Of a stretch of 23,188 nucleotides of DNA, positions 13,317 through 20,202 are shown piece after piece. The notes under the pieces are model-generated. The model saw only the letters and a program-made list of their open reading frames with translations, did not search any database and had not been told where the DNA came from. Origin of the DNA: DAOUBF01 sp034432795 (lineage in GTDB: Bacteria > Chloroflexota > Anaerolineae > DSLN01). The stretch is taken from assembly GCA_034432795.1 (NCBI GenBank), contig DAOUBF010000058.1:1-23188 (forward strand), given 5' to 3'. The position numbers and the translations under genes are program-made. Each line of letters starts with the position of its first letter. Positions within the stretch are counted from its first letter, which is position 1.

Positions 13317-13763
13317 TTACTTCTTGCGCGTGAATGCTTCGCAGACCAGGGTGATCTCCTCAATCAACACCTCACTGGCGCCGGTCTTGGGGCCGGGCAT
13401 GACGACCTTGCTCGGCCAGGCGTTGGTTATCTCGTATTCCAGCAGTGGCGTGCCGTCGTAGTCCAACATATGGATCGTCCCATTGGAGCGGGCCTGATCC
13501 ATCATGCCGTCCTGGACCAGCTTGGCCCACTTCCAGGCCGAGTCATCCTCCGTCACGCCGCGCTTCAGCGTCACAGTGGGTGGCTTGAACGTCCCCGGTC
13601 CGGCATAATACGCGGGTTTGCCGTCCTTCTCGGTAAACTTGTACGTGATCACATCAAACTCGGCAGAGGTCGCCGAGACCTCGCTGAACACCCCCTTCAG
13701 CTTGGGGAAGTCCACGATATAACGTGGCGAGGTCAAAGGCTCATTTTGACGTCCCTTAGGCAT
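13317..13763 (-). CDS. Main inner tube protein (gp19 family, Pvc1-like)
   Basis: This 148-aa protein has the gp19/Hcp-like tube fold. It has PLTSPRYIVDFPKLKGVFSE near the N-terminus, the FKPPTVTLKRGVTEDDSAWK signature and a closing SEVLIEEITLVCEAFTRKK. Stacked hexamers form the inner tube driven out on sheath contraction. It directly follows the sheath gene, the normal order, and lies 111 bases downstream of it. The ATG at 13763 has ATAGGAGGGAG about 6-9 bases upstream. Hairpin spacers lie on both sides, which could set its mRNA level apart from its neighbours. Confidence 0.95.
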   Translation of the reverse strand: MPKGRQNEPLTSPRYIVDFPKLKGVFSEVSATSAEFDVITYKFTEKDGKPAYYAGPGTFKPPTVTLKRGVTEDDSAWKWAKLVQDGMMDQARSNGTIHMLDYDGTPLLEYEITNAWPSKVVMPGPKTGASEVLIEEITLVCEAFTRKK

Positions 13764-13784
13764 GTGTGCTCCCTCCTATAGCTA

Positions 13785-13879
13785 CGCGGACGGAAGACGG
13801 GAGACGGAGGACGGAGGATGGGTAGCCTGGTAGCGGGTTGTGCCATCCGTCATCCGTCGTTGGTCCTCCGTCGTCTATT
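13785..13879. repeat. Intergenic hairpin repeat between the sheath and tube genes
   Basis: GACGGAAGACGGGAGACGGAG pairs imperfectly with CCGTCATCCGTCGTTGGTCC and CTCCGTCGTC across a TGGTAGCGGGTTG loop. It belongs to the GACGG spacer family and ends at the sheath stop codon. Confidence 0.6.
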
Positions 13880-15497
13880 CCGATGTCCCGGCGCCGTCTT
13901 CCTTCTGGCTGATACGGAAGACCACGAACTCGGCGGGCTTGACCGGCGCGATGCCCACCTCAATGATACAGTACCCCAGATCGCGCAACTCCTTGGGGTT
14001 GGTCTCCTCGTCGCACTTGACGTAGAAAGCCTCCTCCGCCGTCCTGCCGAATAGCGCCCCGGAACGCCACACGGTCGTCAGATAGGCGCTGACGTCGCGG
14101 CGGATGGCGCTCCACAGTTTCCAGTCGTTCGGCTCAAACACGATCCAACTCGTGCCCTGGAGGATAGACTCCTCCACGTTGCAGAACAGGCGGCGGACGT
14201 TGATGTAGCGCCACTGCGCATCGCTGGAGAGTGTGCGCGCCCCCCAGATGCGGATGCCCTGGCCGGGGAATGAGCGGATGCAGTTCACCCCGATGGGGTT
14301 CAGGTGATCCTGCTCGTTGCGCGAGATATTGCGCTCCAGGCCAATGACGCCGCGCACGATCTCGTTGGCCGGCGCCTTGTGCACACCGCGTTCGGCATCC
14401 ACGCGGGCGTACACGCCGGCGACGTGGCCGCTGGGCGGCACGAGCTTGCCGTTCACCTTGAGCCAGGGGTAGTACAGCGCGCCGTACTTGGAATCAAAGT
14501 TCATGCGCTCCTTGCGCCAGCCGATCATGTCCTGCACGCTCATGCCCGCCGGGCAGTCCAGGATGGCAAAGCGGTCCTTCATCTGCTCGCAGTGATTCAA
14601 GATGAACGTCTGGACAGCTTTGACGTCCTCCTCGGTGCAGGCGCCCCACTGATAGGCGGCGACGATGTCCGGGCAGGCCACGATGGTCACGTCCTCCACG
14701 GCCTCCAGGCCGGCGATGCCGGTGCGCTCGGCGGCGCTGCCCTTGAAGAAGTCGGAGGTGACGCGCTGCTTGATCTCCTCGGCCACCGAGGGCTTAGGGG
14801 CCTCCTTCATCGGCGCCAGGGTCGCCTTCGTGCCCACAGCGGGCAGGCGCTCAGCCACCGAGCCTGGCGCCTCCAGGACCTCGGCCTTGAGCAGGCCATC
14901 GGTCTCCCTGGTGAGCACCTCAGCGATGTTGCGTGCGCCCTTGCCACTTCGGCCCAGGGTCAGGTTGGTGATCACCTTCGGCTCGGCGCCGGGGCGTTCC
15001 ACCACCAGGTTGAACGTCTCCGGCGGCGCGCCCTCGCCTGGCGGCTGCACCTGCACCGAGATCTCTTCGCCTGGCTTGAGCGGCCCGGTGGAGGTGATAT
15101 GCACGGTGGGCACGTTGCCAACGGTGAGCAGAGTGGCCTCCCCGGCGGGCAAGAGCGGCACTTCGGAGACCTCTTTGACGGGCACCGGCAGCCCCACCAC
15201 ATAGGCGGAGGTGCCGCCGTTCAAGAAGAACCCGTACACCGCGTCATGCAGGTAGCTGCCGGGCACGGCCTGGTCAAAGTCGCCGTAGGTGTTGATGAAC
15301 TGCGTCCAGTTGGTGATCAGCGTGGGCGTGTTCGGCGTCGGCTGGCTCACCATCCCCTGGCCGATCTTCTCCACCTGGATGGTATCGCGACACAGGCCGA
15401 CGATCGCCAGGACCGACGTAGCTGCCGATTCAATCGGTCGCGCCCCCTTGGCGACTTCCTCTACATATACTCCGGGTGATTTGTAATTGAATGGCAT
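13875..15497 (-). CDS. Contractile tail sheath protein (Pvc2-like)
   Basis: This 540-aa protein starts MPFNYKSPGVYVEEVAKGAR, the classic sheath N-terminus that forms the interlocking handshake strand. An insertion of roughly residues 120-290 forms a probable beta-sandwich surface domain (GPLKPGEEISVQVQPPGEGA). The conserved C-terminal half has YGALYYPWLKVNG, PPSGHVAGVYARVDAERGVH, the FPGQGIRIWGARTLSSD signature and WRYINVRRLFCNVEESI, ending EVGIAPVKPAEFVVFRISQ. Contraction of this sheath drives the tube. I chose the ATG at 15497 because AGGAGG lies about 10 bases upstream and PGVYVEEV follows. The frame extends upstream to 15611, but that part is spacer repeat. Confidence 0.96.
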   Translation of the reverse strand: MPFNYKSPGVYVEEVAKGARPIESAATSVLAIVGLCRDTIQVEKIGQGMVSQPTPNTPTLITNWTQFINTYGDFDQAVPGSYLHDAVYGFFLNGGTSAYVVGLPVPVKEVSEVPLLPAGEATLLTVGNVPTVHITSTGPLKPGEEISVQVQPPGEGAPPETFNLVVERPGAEPKVITNLTLGRSGKGARNIAEVLTRETDGLLKAEVLEAPGSVAERLPAVGTKATLAPMKEAPKPSVAEEIKQRVTSDFFKGSAAERTGIAGLEAVEDVTIVACPDIVAAYQWGACTEEDVKAVQTFILNHCEQMKDRFAILDCPAGMSVQDMIGWRKERMNFDSKYGALYYPWLKVNGKLVPPSGHVAGVYARVDAERGVHKAPANEIVRGVIGLERNISRNEQDHLNPIGVNCIRSFPGQGIRIWGARTLSSDAQWRYINVRRLFCNVEESILQGTSWIVFEPNDWKLWSAIRRDVSAYLTTVWRSGALFGRTAEEAFYVKCDEETNPKELRDLGYCIIEVGIAPVKPAEFVVFRISQKEDGAGTSE

Positions 15498-15556
15498 GGT
15501 AGCTTCGCCTCCTTCCCTAAAACGACTTTTATAGAACCGAGGGACAGCCCTCTCCG

Positions 15557-15622
15557 CTCGCTCTCCTCCCCTATTATGAGGAGAGGGAAGGGGGAGGGGG
15601 CCTTCCGTCATCCGTCTTCCGT
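15557..15622. repeat. Intergenic hairpin repeats between the cap and sheath genes
   Basis: CTCTCCTC pairs with GAGGAGAG around CCCTATTAT, followed by a GACGGAAG-type repeat at the cap gene stop codon. There is no U-tract. The 124-bp spacer otherwise contains only the sheath ribosome-binding site. Confidence 0.6.
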
Positions 15623-16548
15623 CATTTCTTCATAGGCACCTCCACTTCATGGACAAACTCCGGCAAGGCTTCACCGCGATCACGCGCCACGAGGGTTAAC
15701 GGGTGTTGCTGGGGCGCCTGCCCGGCCACCTCCACCACCAGGGTGTACTCACCCGGCGGGATACCGTAGAAGACGTAGCGCCCTTCTGCATCCGTGTGGA
15801 TGGTCGGCCCCACCTGGATAGGGCGGCCTTCCACCTGTTTGCCGATCAGTCGGATGGCTGCACCTGGGAGTGGCTGGCCTTCCGGGTCATGGACCAGGCC
15901 GCCAAGCTGGATAGGGGTGGCCTCCCATCCCGGCTGCAATTGCTCCAGCGGGTACTCCACGCCGAAGATGTCGCGGTACATCACGGCCCCGCCGATCTTG
16001 ACCATCTTGGCGAAGACGATAGGCGCTTCCTGGACCTGCTCCAGGTCCAGGTCCAGGGTGACGACCAGGCTGATAGAGGGGCGGAGTTGGTTTTCCAATG
16101 CGCCCCAGAAGTCCGCCGCGCTCTGGAACACGCCGTCGGGCTGGGCCACCTCGGTGCGGATCACGTGGACGACATTCTTCAGGCTGCCCTGCAGGATGTC
16201 CTCCGGCAGGGGGGAATAGCGGAAGAACGTCTCCAGCACCCGCCACAGCAGGCGGTGCTGATCCTCCGGCGTGCTTGTCCAGCAGGTAATCATGTAGGAG
16301 ACATCCACACGCAGGGGGCGGCGCTTGAGCCTGATCTTGCCGTTATCGCGCACCTCCTCATCCCAGTACAGTTCGCGCAGCTTGAGGTTCTCGCGGATGT
16401 CGTACAGGTACAGGTTGACGGTGGGGCGCGTCACCGGCGTGGACCAGTCCCGTGTGGGGATGTCAAAGCTGATGTCCACCTCGGCCGGGTCCAGGCTCGC
16501 CTTCTGGATCAGCAATTGCTTGAGTGTCTCGTCAAGGTCGTGAAGCAT
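15622..16548 (-). CDS. Tail cap/terminator protein (DUF4255, Pvc16-like) with C-terminal CarboxypepD_reg-like domain
   Basis: This 308-aa protein begins with the Pvc16_N (DUF4255) domain. It has MLHDLDETLKQLLIQKASLD, then FDIPTRDWSTPVTRPTVNLY, LYDIRENLKLR, LKRRPLRVDVSYMITCW and a PSISLVVTLDLDLEQ strand. This domain terminates tube and sheath growth at the distal end. From about residue 212 an extra beta-sandwich follows (LGGLVHDPEGQPLPGAAIRL, then DAEGRYVFYGIPPGEYTLVV). It resembles carboxypeptidase regulatory-like or bacterial Ig-type domains, so the cap carries an exposed surface module. It lies first in the structural block, upstream of the sheath. The ATG at 16548 has a weak CAGGATG ribosome-binding site. 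Confidence 0.92.
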   Translation of the reverse strand: MLHDLDETLKQLLIQKASLDPAEVDISFDIPTRDWSTPVTRPTVNLYLYDIRENLKLRELYWDEEVRDNGKIRLKRRPLRVDVSYMITCWTSTPEDQHRLLWRVLETFFRYSPLPEDILQGSLKNVVHVIRTEVAQPDGVFQSAADFWGALENQLRPSISLVVTLDLDLEQVQEAPIVFAKMVKIGGAVMYRDIFGVEYPLEQLQPGWEATPIQLGGLVHDPEGQPLPGAAIRLIGKQVEGRPIQVGPTIHTDAEGRYVFYGIPPGEYTLVVEVAGQAPQQHPLTLVARDRGEALPEFVHEVEVPMKK

Positions 16549-16601
16549 GGCCGTTTCATCCTGGATACATCATTGGGCATTTTCCACTACCCGGCAGAAT
16601 G

Positions 16602-16826
16602 TCAATCTGCGCCCGCCAGGACCTCAATCACCTCGCCCGTATAGGCATCAATCGTCACCTGAGCGCTGAAGTCCGGCCCCCGCACGCCGGAGGGGTTAAT
16701 GACTTCAAACGTGACAATGACCTGGTCGTCCGTCCGATCCACGCGGATAGGCGCGCCCTCTTCAGGGGTGATTTTGCCTTCAATCGCCTGTCTGGCGATG
16801 GCAACTGCTTCGTCTTCGGTAATCAT
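16602..16826 (-). CDS. Small PepSY-like domain protein
   Basis: This 74-aa protein consists of one domain. An ITEDEAVAIARQAIEGKI helix is followed by strands QVIVTFEVIN and FSAQVTIDAYTGEVIEVLAG. The final D-x-x-TGEVI is the PepSY signature. PepSY domains often inhibit or bind peptidases and are usually secreted, but no signal peptide is seen here. The ATG at 16826 has AGAGGAGCTGAG upstream, a good ribosome-binding site. It lies 36 bases after the DUF4157/JAMM-like cargo gene and 53 bases before the cap gene. A role as immunity or inhibitor partner of the neighbouring metallopeptidase-like cargo is conceivable, but this is inference. Confidence 0.75.
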   Translation of the reverse strand: MITEDEAVAIARQAIEGKITPEEGAPIRVDRTDDQVIVTFEVINPSGVRGPDFSAQVTIDAYTGEVIEVLAGAD

Positions 16827-16862
16827 CTCAGCTCCTCTAGTAGGCTAACGGCATGGCTCGGC

Positions 16863-18299
16863 CTAAGTGCGGCGATTCGGTCCCGAATGCCAGCGCTTGG
16901 CCGCCGCTTTGAGCGGATGCCCTGCCGGTATGTTACCCCCTTTGGCTGGTTCGTAATCATAGACGACCCCGGCGACGTTATCCGAGTTGTCCGCGTTCTC
17001 ATCCGCCTTGGAAGGCCCCACCGGCCGGCCCACCGTGCGGAATACGGTTGGCGTGTGCGTGTGGAACGAAGCCACCGTGAAGTCGTCCCCCGAATCAGCG
17101 GGCTTTTTGCCGAGGTCAACGGATGCCGTCTTGTCATTGGGTACAGGTGTGGCCGTCACCCTGCCGGTGATAGAGAAGGCGCTTGTCTTGGAATTCCAGC
17201 GGATCCAGAAGCCCTGCTCGCGGCGGCTGGTTTTTGTCGTCGCGTTCAGGGTCTCCTCCCAGGCTTTGTCCGTCTCCGACTTCACCGTGCCGTCCCCAAC
17301 GATCGTGGCATAGTCAGGGAAGGTCACGGTAGCCGGTGCCAGCAAGCCCCCGGCCACGCCGCCTATCACGCCTCCCACGATGGCGCCCCCCACCCCGCCG
17401 ACCAATCCGCCCAGCGTCGCTCCTATCGCGGCGCCGGTCATCCAGTCTTGCCGTTGCAGCGCGGCTGTCGCGCCTTCTGCGCGGCTGGAGGCGACATGCT
17501 GGGGGATGGTGGTCCTGCTCTCCCCACGGGTGTGATAGTCGGCGTCGGTGTCATCCGGGCCGGTGACGCCGTTTTCGCCTCGTGTGCGCTCCAGGCGTTG
17601 GACCTCCGGCGCCGGGCTGAGGGGAACGCGTTCCGTCCAGGCCGCAGGCGCGGCCCCCTGCTGGATGACGTGGGTCAGCTCATGGGCCAGTAACTGTTTA
17701 CCTGAGGCAGAACCGGGATTGTATTGGCCCTCACCCATGTAAATGTCACGCCCCTGGGTGAATGCCTGAGCGCTTAAGGCGCGGTTGAGCTGGGCGGATT
17801 CACCGTCGTTGTGAATTCGGACCCCACTGAAATCGGCCCCGAAGCGCTGCTCCATGTCGGTGCGTACATCGCCTGGCAAGGGATGGCCGCTCCCCCTCAG
17901 GCTGTCCAGGCGGCTCTCTATGCCGCTGCCGACCTCAAAGCTGCCATCCCCCTGGCGTTGGACCAGCGGGGTGATGGCGGCCGCCAGTGGCTCAGTCTGA
18001 AGCTGGTCGTCGTCCCCATGCGCCCGCTGTGGGCTGCTCACCGGTGTGGGCAACCTCATCACATGGTTGGCGACACGCTCAGCCTCCAGTTCATATTGGT
18101 CGTTGGGCGGGCCGACGATCCATTTCCGCTGGATCAGGCGTTGCACCGCGCGGTTGCCCAGAGTCTGTTGCCAGGCCAGCAGGCCAGCAGGCCGCGATGA
18201 CTGATCCGGCTCAATCTCCGGGCCGGCCGGGTGCACATGTTGCCTGATCACTGCCCGGTCTGGCCGGGTATCCGCACCCCTACGAGCGCTGTCCGTCAT
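16863..18299 (-). CDS. DUF4157 cargo protein with glycine zipper and JAMM-like C-terminal domain (putative toxin)
   Basis: This 478-aa protein carries the motif LAWQQTLGNRAVQRLIQR at residues 41-58, then YELEAERVANHVM (69-81). The DUF4157 domain is at about residues 125-215, with FGADFSGVRIHNDGESA, AFTQGRDIYMGEGQYNPGS and zinc motif HELTH (206-210). Residues 288-322 are a glycine zipper of GG-x-x-GG type able to insert into membranes. The C-terminal domain contains FTVASFHTHT (H413, H415), then PSKAD (S430, D433), which fits the HxH...SxxD pattern of JAMM/JAB-like or DUF4329-type enzymes. This is the architecture expected of an eCIS-delivered effector. The ATG at 18299 has a strong GGAAGGAGG. 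It is followed by the PepSY-like gene. The target is unknown. Confidence 0.85.
   Translation of the reverse strand: MTDSARRGADTRPDRAVIRQHVHPAGPEIEPDQSSRPAGLLAWQQTLGNRAVQRLIQRKWIVGPPNDQYELEAERVANHVMRLPTPVSSPQRAHGDDDQLQTEPLAAAITPLVQRQGDGSFEVGSGIESRLDSLRGSGHPLPGDVRTDMEQRFGADFSGVRIHNDGESAQLNRALSAQAFTQGRDIYMGEGQYNPGSASGKQLLAHELTHVIQQGAAPAAWTERVPLSPAPEVQRLERTRGENGVTGPDDTDADYHTRGESRTTIPQHVASSRAEGATAALQRQDWMTGAAIGATLGGLVGGVGGAIVGGVIGGVAGGLLAPATVTFPDYATIVGDGTVKSETDKAWEETLNATTKTSRREQGFWIRWNSKTSAFSITGRVTATPVPNDKTASVDLGKKPADSGDDFTVASFHTHTPTVFRTVGRPVGPSKADENADNSDNVAGVVYDYEPAKGGNIPAGHPLKAAAKRWHSGPNRRT
18126..18179 (-). other. Cargo motif, copy in the 478-aa protein
   Basis: Codons 41-58 encode LAWQQTLGNRAVQRLIQR. 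Versions of this motif occur in four proteins of this block. It is a candidate loading or targeting tag. Confidence 0.75.
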
Positions 18300-18331
18300 G
18301 ATGTCCTCCTTCCTTTTGCCTCTTCTCTCTC

Positions 18332-20164
18332 CTATGAGCTGGCGTCCTGGTGCGTCACGCGCTCTGCCTGTGCCTCACCCCCGTCCGAGCCGGGCCGAAG
18401 CCCGGAGGCCGTGCCCTGGATCAGGCGTTGGACGGCGCGATTGCCGATGGTGCTTTGAAACGCCAGGATGTCCTCCGATGTCGTGCCGGACAGGCGTGCT
18501 CCGGCGCGTTGCAGTTGCGACTGGAGCTTGAGCCGCAATTCCTTAGCGGGCTGAAACAGGGGGTCAATGGTCAGGGCCTGGTTGATCCAGGCCAGGGCTT
18601 CCTCCACCTGTCCCAGCGCATAATAGCAAAGCCCGATGTTATGGGCGGTCGCCGCCTCCGCGCCGTAGAGTTGCAGCGAGACCTGGAAGAAGCGCAGTGC
18701 CTCGTGATAGTCGTTCCAGGCGTGGTATAGCAGCCCGATGCAGAAGGCGACATCGTACCATTCGCCGATGGGGTAATACGTGTCCCAAATGTGCTGCAAG
18801 GCCCAATAGAACTCCTCCCTTAGGGCTGGAGAGGCGCTTTTTGACTGTTCCAGGAGAGCGGGGAAACAGTCCAGGAAGAGGTCCGCGTCCCAGCCACTTA
18901 ATCTCAGATAGGCCAGAAGCTCGCCCAGGGTAAAGCCGTTGTAGTGCTTGCGAATGCCTTCCCTCAGTGTGTAAAAGTCATCCGGGCCGCCGTTTTCAAT
19001 CGCTTCGGCATAGGCCAGGCGCGTCTCCGCGTAACCGCCGGGAGGCCGGCCCAACAAGAAGGCGCAGATGTCCAGGCTGGTGTGGCGATGAGGTGTGGAC
19101 AGGAACTGGCCCCCTTGCCGCAGGACGAACTGGCCCAGCGCATGATGGTTCACCATCATGGAGAAACTGCCATGAAGGGCGATCTCCGGCGGCTCCCGGT
19201 TGATGAGGTCCGCCTCGCGGCTGTAGCCCTTATCGCCGGAGAGCAGCAACAGCCGGCCAGCGGACAGGCGCGCGAAGGTGCGCAGGCAGTGCAAAGCGGC
19301 GGAAGGGAAGAGCAAGAAGGTGTTGGGCAGCCGCTCCTGGTAGGCTTTCAGGATGTGGTTCAGGTCGGGGTCGTCGTAATAGTCCGCCGTTGCAGGGACA
19401 TGCTCATGGGTGATCTCCAGACCTGCCAGGAATTGCTGGTCCATCTGATCGGGGATTGGCTGGGGGGAATGCAGCGTGATCAGGCTCTCATAGAGCTGGC
19501 CGTCGGCGATAGTGAACACGTCCTGGGGAAGGCTGTCAAAGCAGTAGTTGGCGATCACCACCATCGGGTTCTTCACGGTCCCCGGCGAAAGAACGGCGCC
19601 AGAAAGCCGAAGCACAAGCTCCTGGTCGTTGCCCGCGTCAAAGCGGGCAAAATCAAGCTGGCCGGCCTCAATCAACGGCTGGAGGGAAGGATGGGCCTGC
19701 CAATACGCAATATTGCGCTCGGTGAAATCGGTCATGATGTACTGTACCCGCACACCGTTCAAGGTGAGGTGATCCAGAAGGGCCAACAGCCGCTTCAGAA
19801 AATAGGCGCCGAAGCGACCCGACCCGGCGCCAAGTTCCACGATGTAAACCGGCTGGCCGGGATCAAGCGGGGCAAAATCGGCGTTCTTCTCCCCGACGGC
19901 GGCGCAATCGCGCAGGAAGCCGAACACCACGCGGGCATATGCCTGGGCGATGAACGGGTTGCTGGTCACATAGAACGGCACCAGCCCCCGGCGCCAGGCC
20001 TCCACCCCCTGCTGGTCAAAGAACGTCCGCTGGAATTGCCACAGCAGGGAACGGGACAGGCGTTGGTTCTGTTCCAGGATCAAGCCCGTCTCATTGCTTG
20101 CGGCAGATAGCGCGTCGTCCAAGGATCCATCCTCCGCCTCTACTCTGCTCAGTGTTCTCAGCAC
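18332..20164 (-). CDS. MidA-like SAM-dependent methyltransferase with TPR repeats and C-terminal cargo motif
   Basis: This 610-aa protein has a class I methyltransferase fold. Motif I is VYIVELGAGSGRFG (106-119), motif II includes D146 in YIMTDFTERN, and VVIANYCFDSLPQDVF resembles the MidA/NDUFAF7 family. A TPR region lies at about residues 490-555 (IGLCYYALGQVEEALAWINQ). The C-terminus has LAFQSTIGNRAVQRLIQ at 567-583, then GEAQAERV, like the start of a DUF4157 module that ends abruptly. The start is a GTG (20164) with GGGAGC 1-6 bases upstream. It lies 32 bases before the next cargo gene. The substrate is unknown. It could be a delivered protein-arginine-type methyltransferase or a housekeeping-derived enzyme recruited by gaining the tag. 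Confidence 0.8.
   Translation of the reverse strand: MLRTLSRVEAEDGSLDDALSAASNETGLILEQNQRLSRSLLWQFQRTFFDQQGVEAWRRGLVPFYVTSNPFIAQAYARVVFGFLRDCAAVGEKNADFAPLDPGQPVYIVELGAGSGRFGAYFLKRLLALLDHLTLNGVRVQYIMTDFTERNIAYWQAHPSLQPLIEAGQLDFARFDAGNDQELVLRLSGAVLSPGTVKNPMVVIANYCFDSLPQDVFTIADGQLYESLITLHSPQPIPDQMDQQFLAGLEITHEHVPATADYYDDPDLNHILKAYQERLPNTFLLFPSAALHCLRTFARLSAGRLLLLSGDKGYSREADLINREPPEIALHGSFSMMVNHHALGQFVLRQGGQFLSTPHRHTSLDICAFLLGRPPGGYAETRLAYAEAIENGGPDDFYTLREGIRKHYNGFTLGELLAYLRLSGWDADLFLDCFPALLEQSKSASPALREEFYWALQHIWDTYYPIGEWYDVAFCIGLLYHAWNDYHEALRFFQVSLQLYGAEAATAHNIGLCYYALGQVEEALAWINQALTIDPLFQPAKELRLKLQSQLQRAGARLSGTTSEDILAFQSTIGNRAVQRLIQGTASGLRPGSDGGEAQAERVTHQDASS
18416..18466 (-). other. Cargo motif, C-terminal copy in the methyltransferase
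   Basis: Codons 567-583 encode LAFQSTIGNRAVQRLIQ. It is the only C-terminal copy of the motif in the window. A CCGGGCCGAAGCCCGG palindrome lies just downstream, inside the coding sequence at 18390-18405. Confidence 0.75.
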
Positions 20165-20202
20165 GCTCCCATTCGTTCAGGCTTCGCTGACAGGGCTTCG
20201 CG

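Noticed and set aside
14304..15479. 391-codon plus-strand frame opposite the sheath gene
   Set aside because: Low-complexity His/Gly/Leu composition and full overlap with a conserved sheath gene.
15557..15605. Spacer hairpins as intrinsic terminators
   Set aside because: No U-tract follows on the minus strand, and termination here would separate essential structural genes.
15498..15611. Longer sheath start upstream of 15497
   Set aside because: The added residues would be spacer repeat; the AGGAGG and the PGVYVEEV start support 15497.
18944..20110. 388-codon plus-strand frame opposite the methyltransferase gene
   Set aside because: It has no recognisable domain, and the minus strand encodes conserved methyltransferase motifs.
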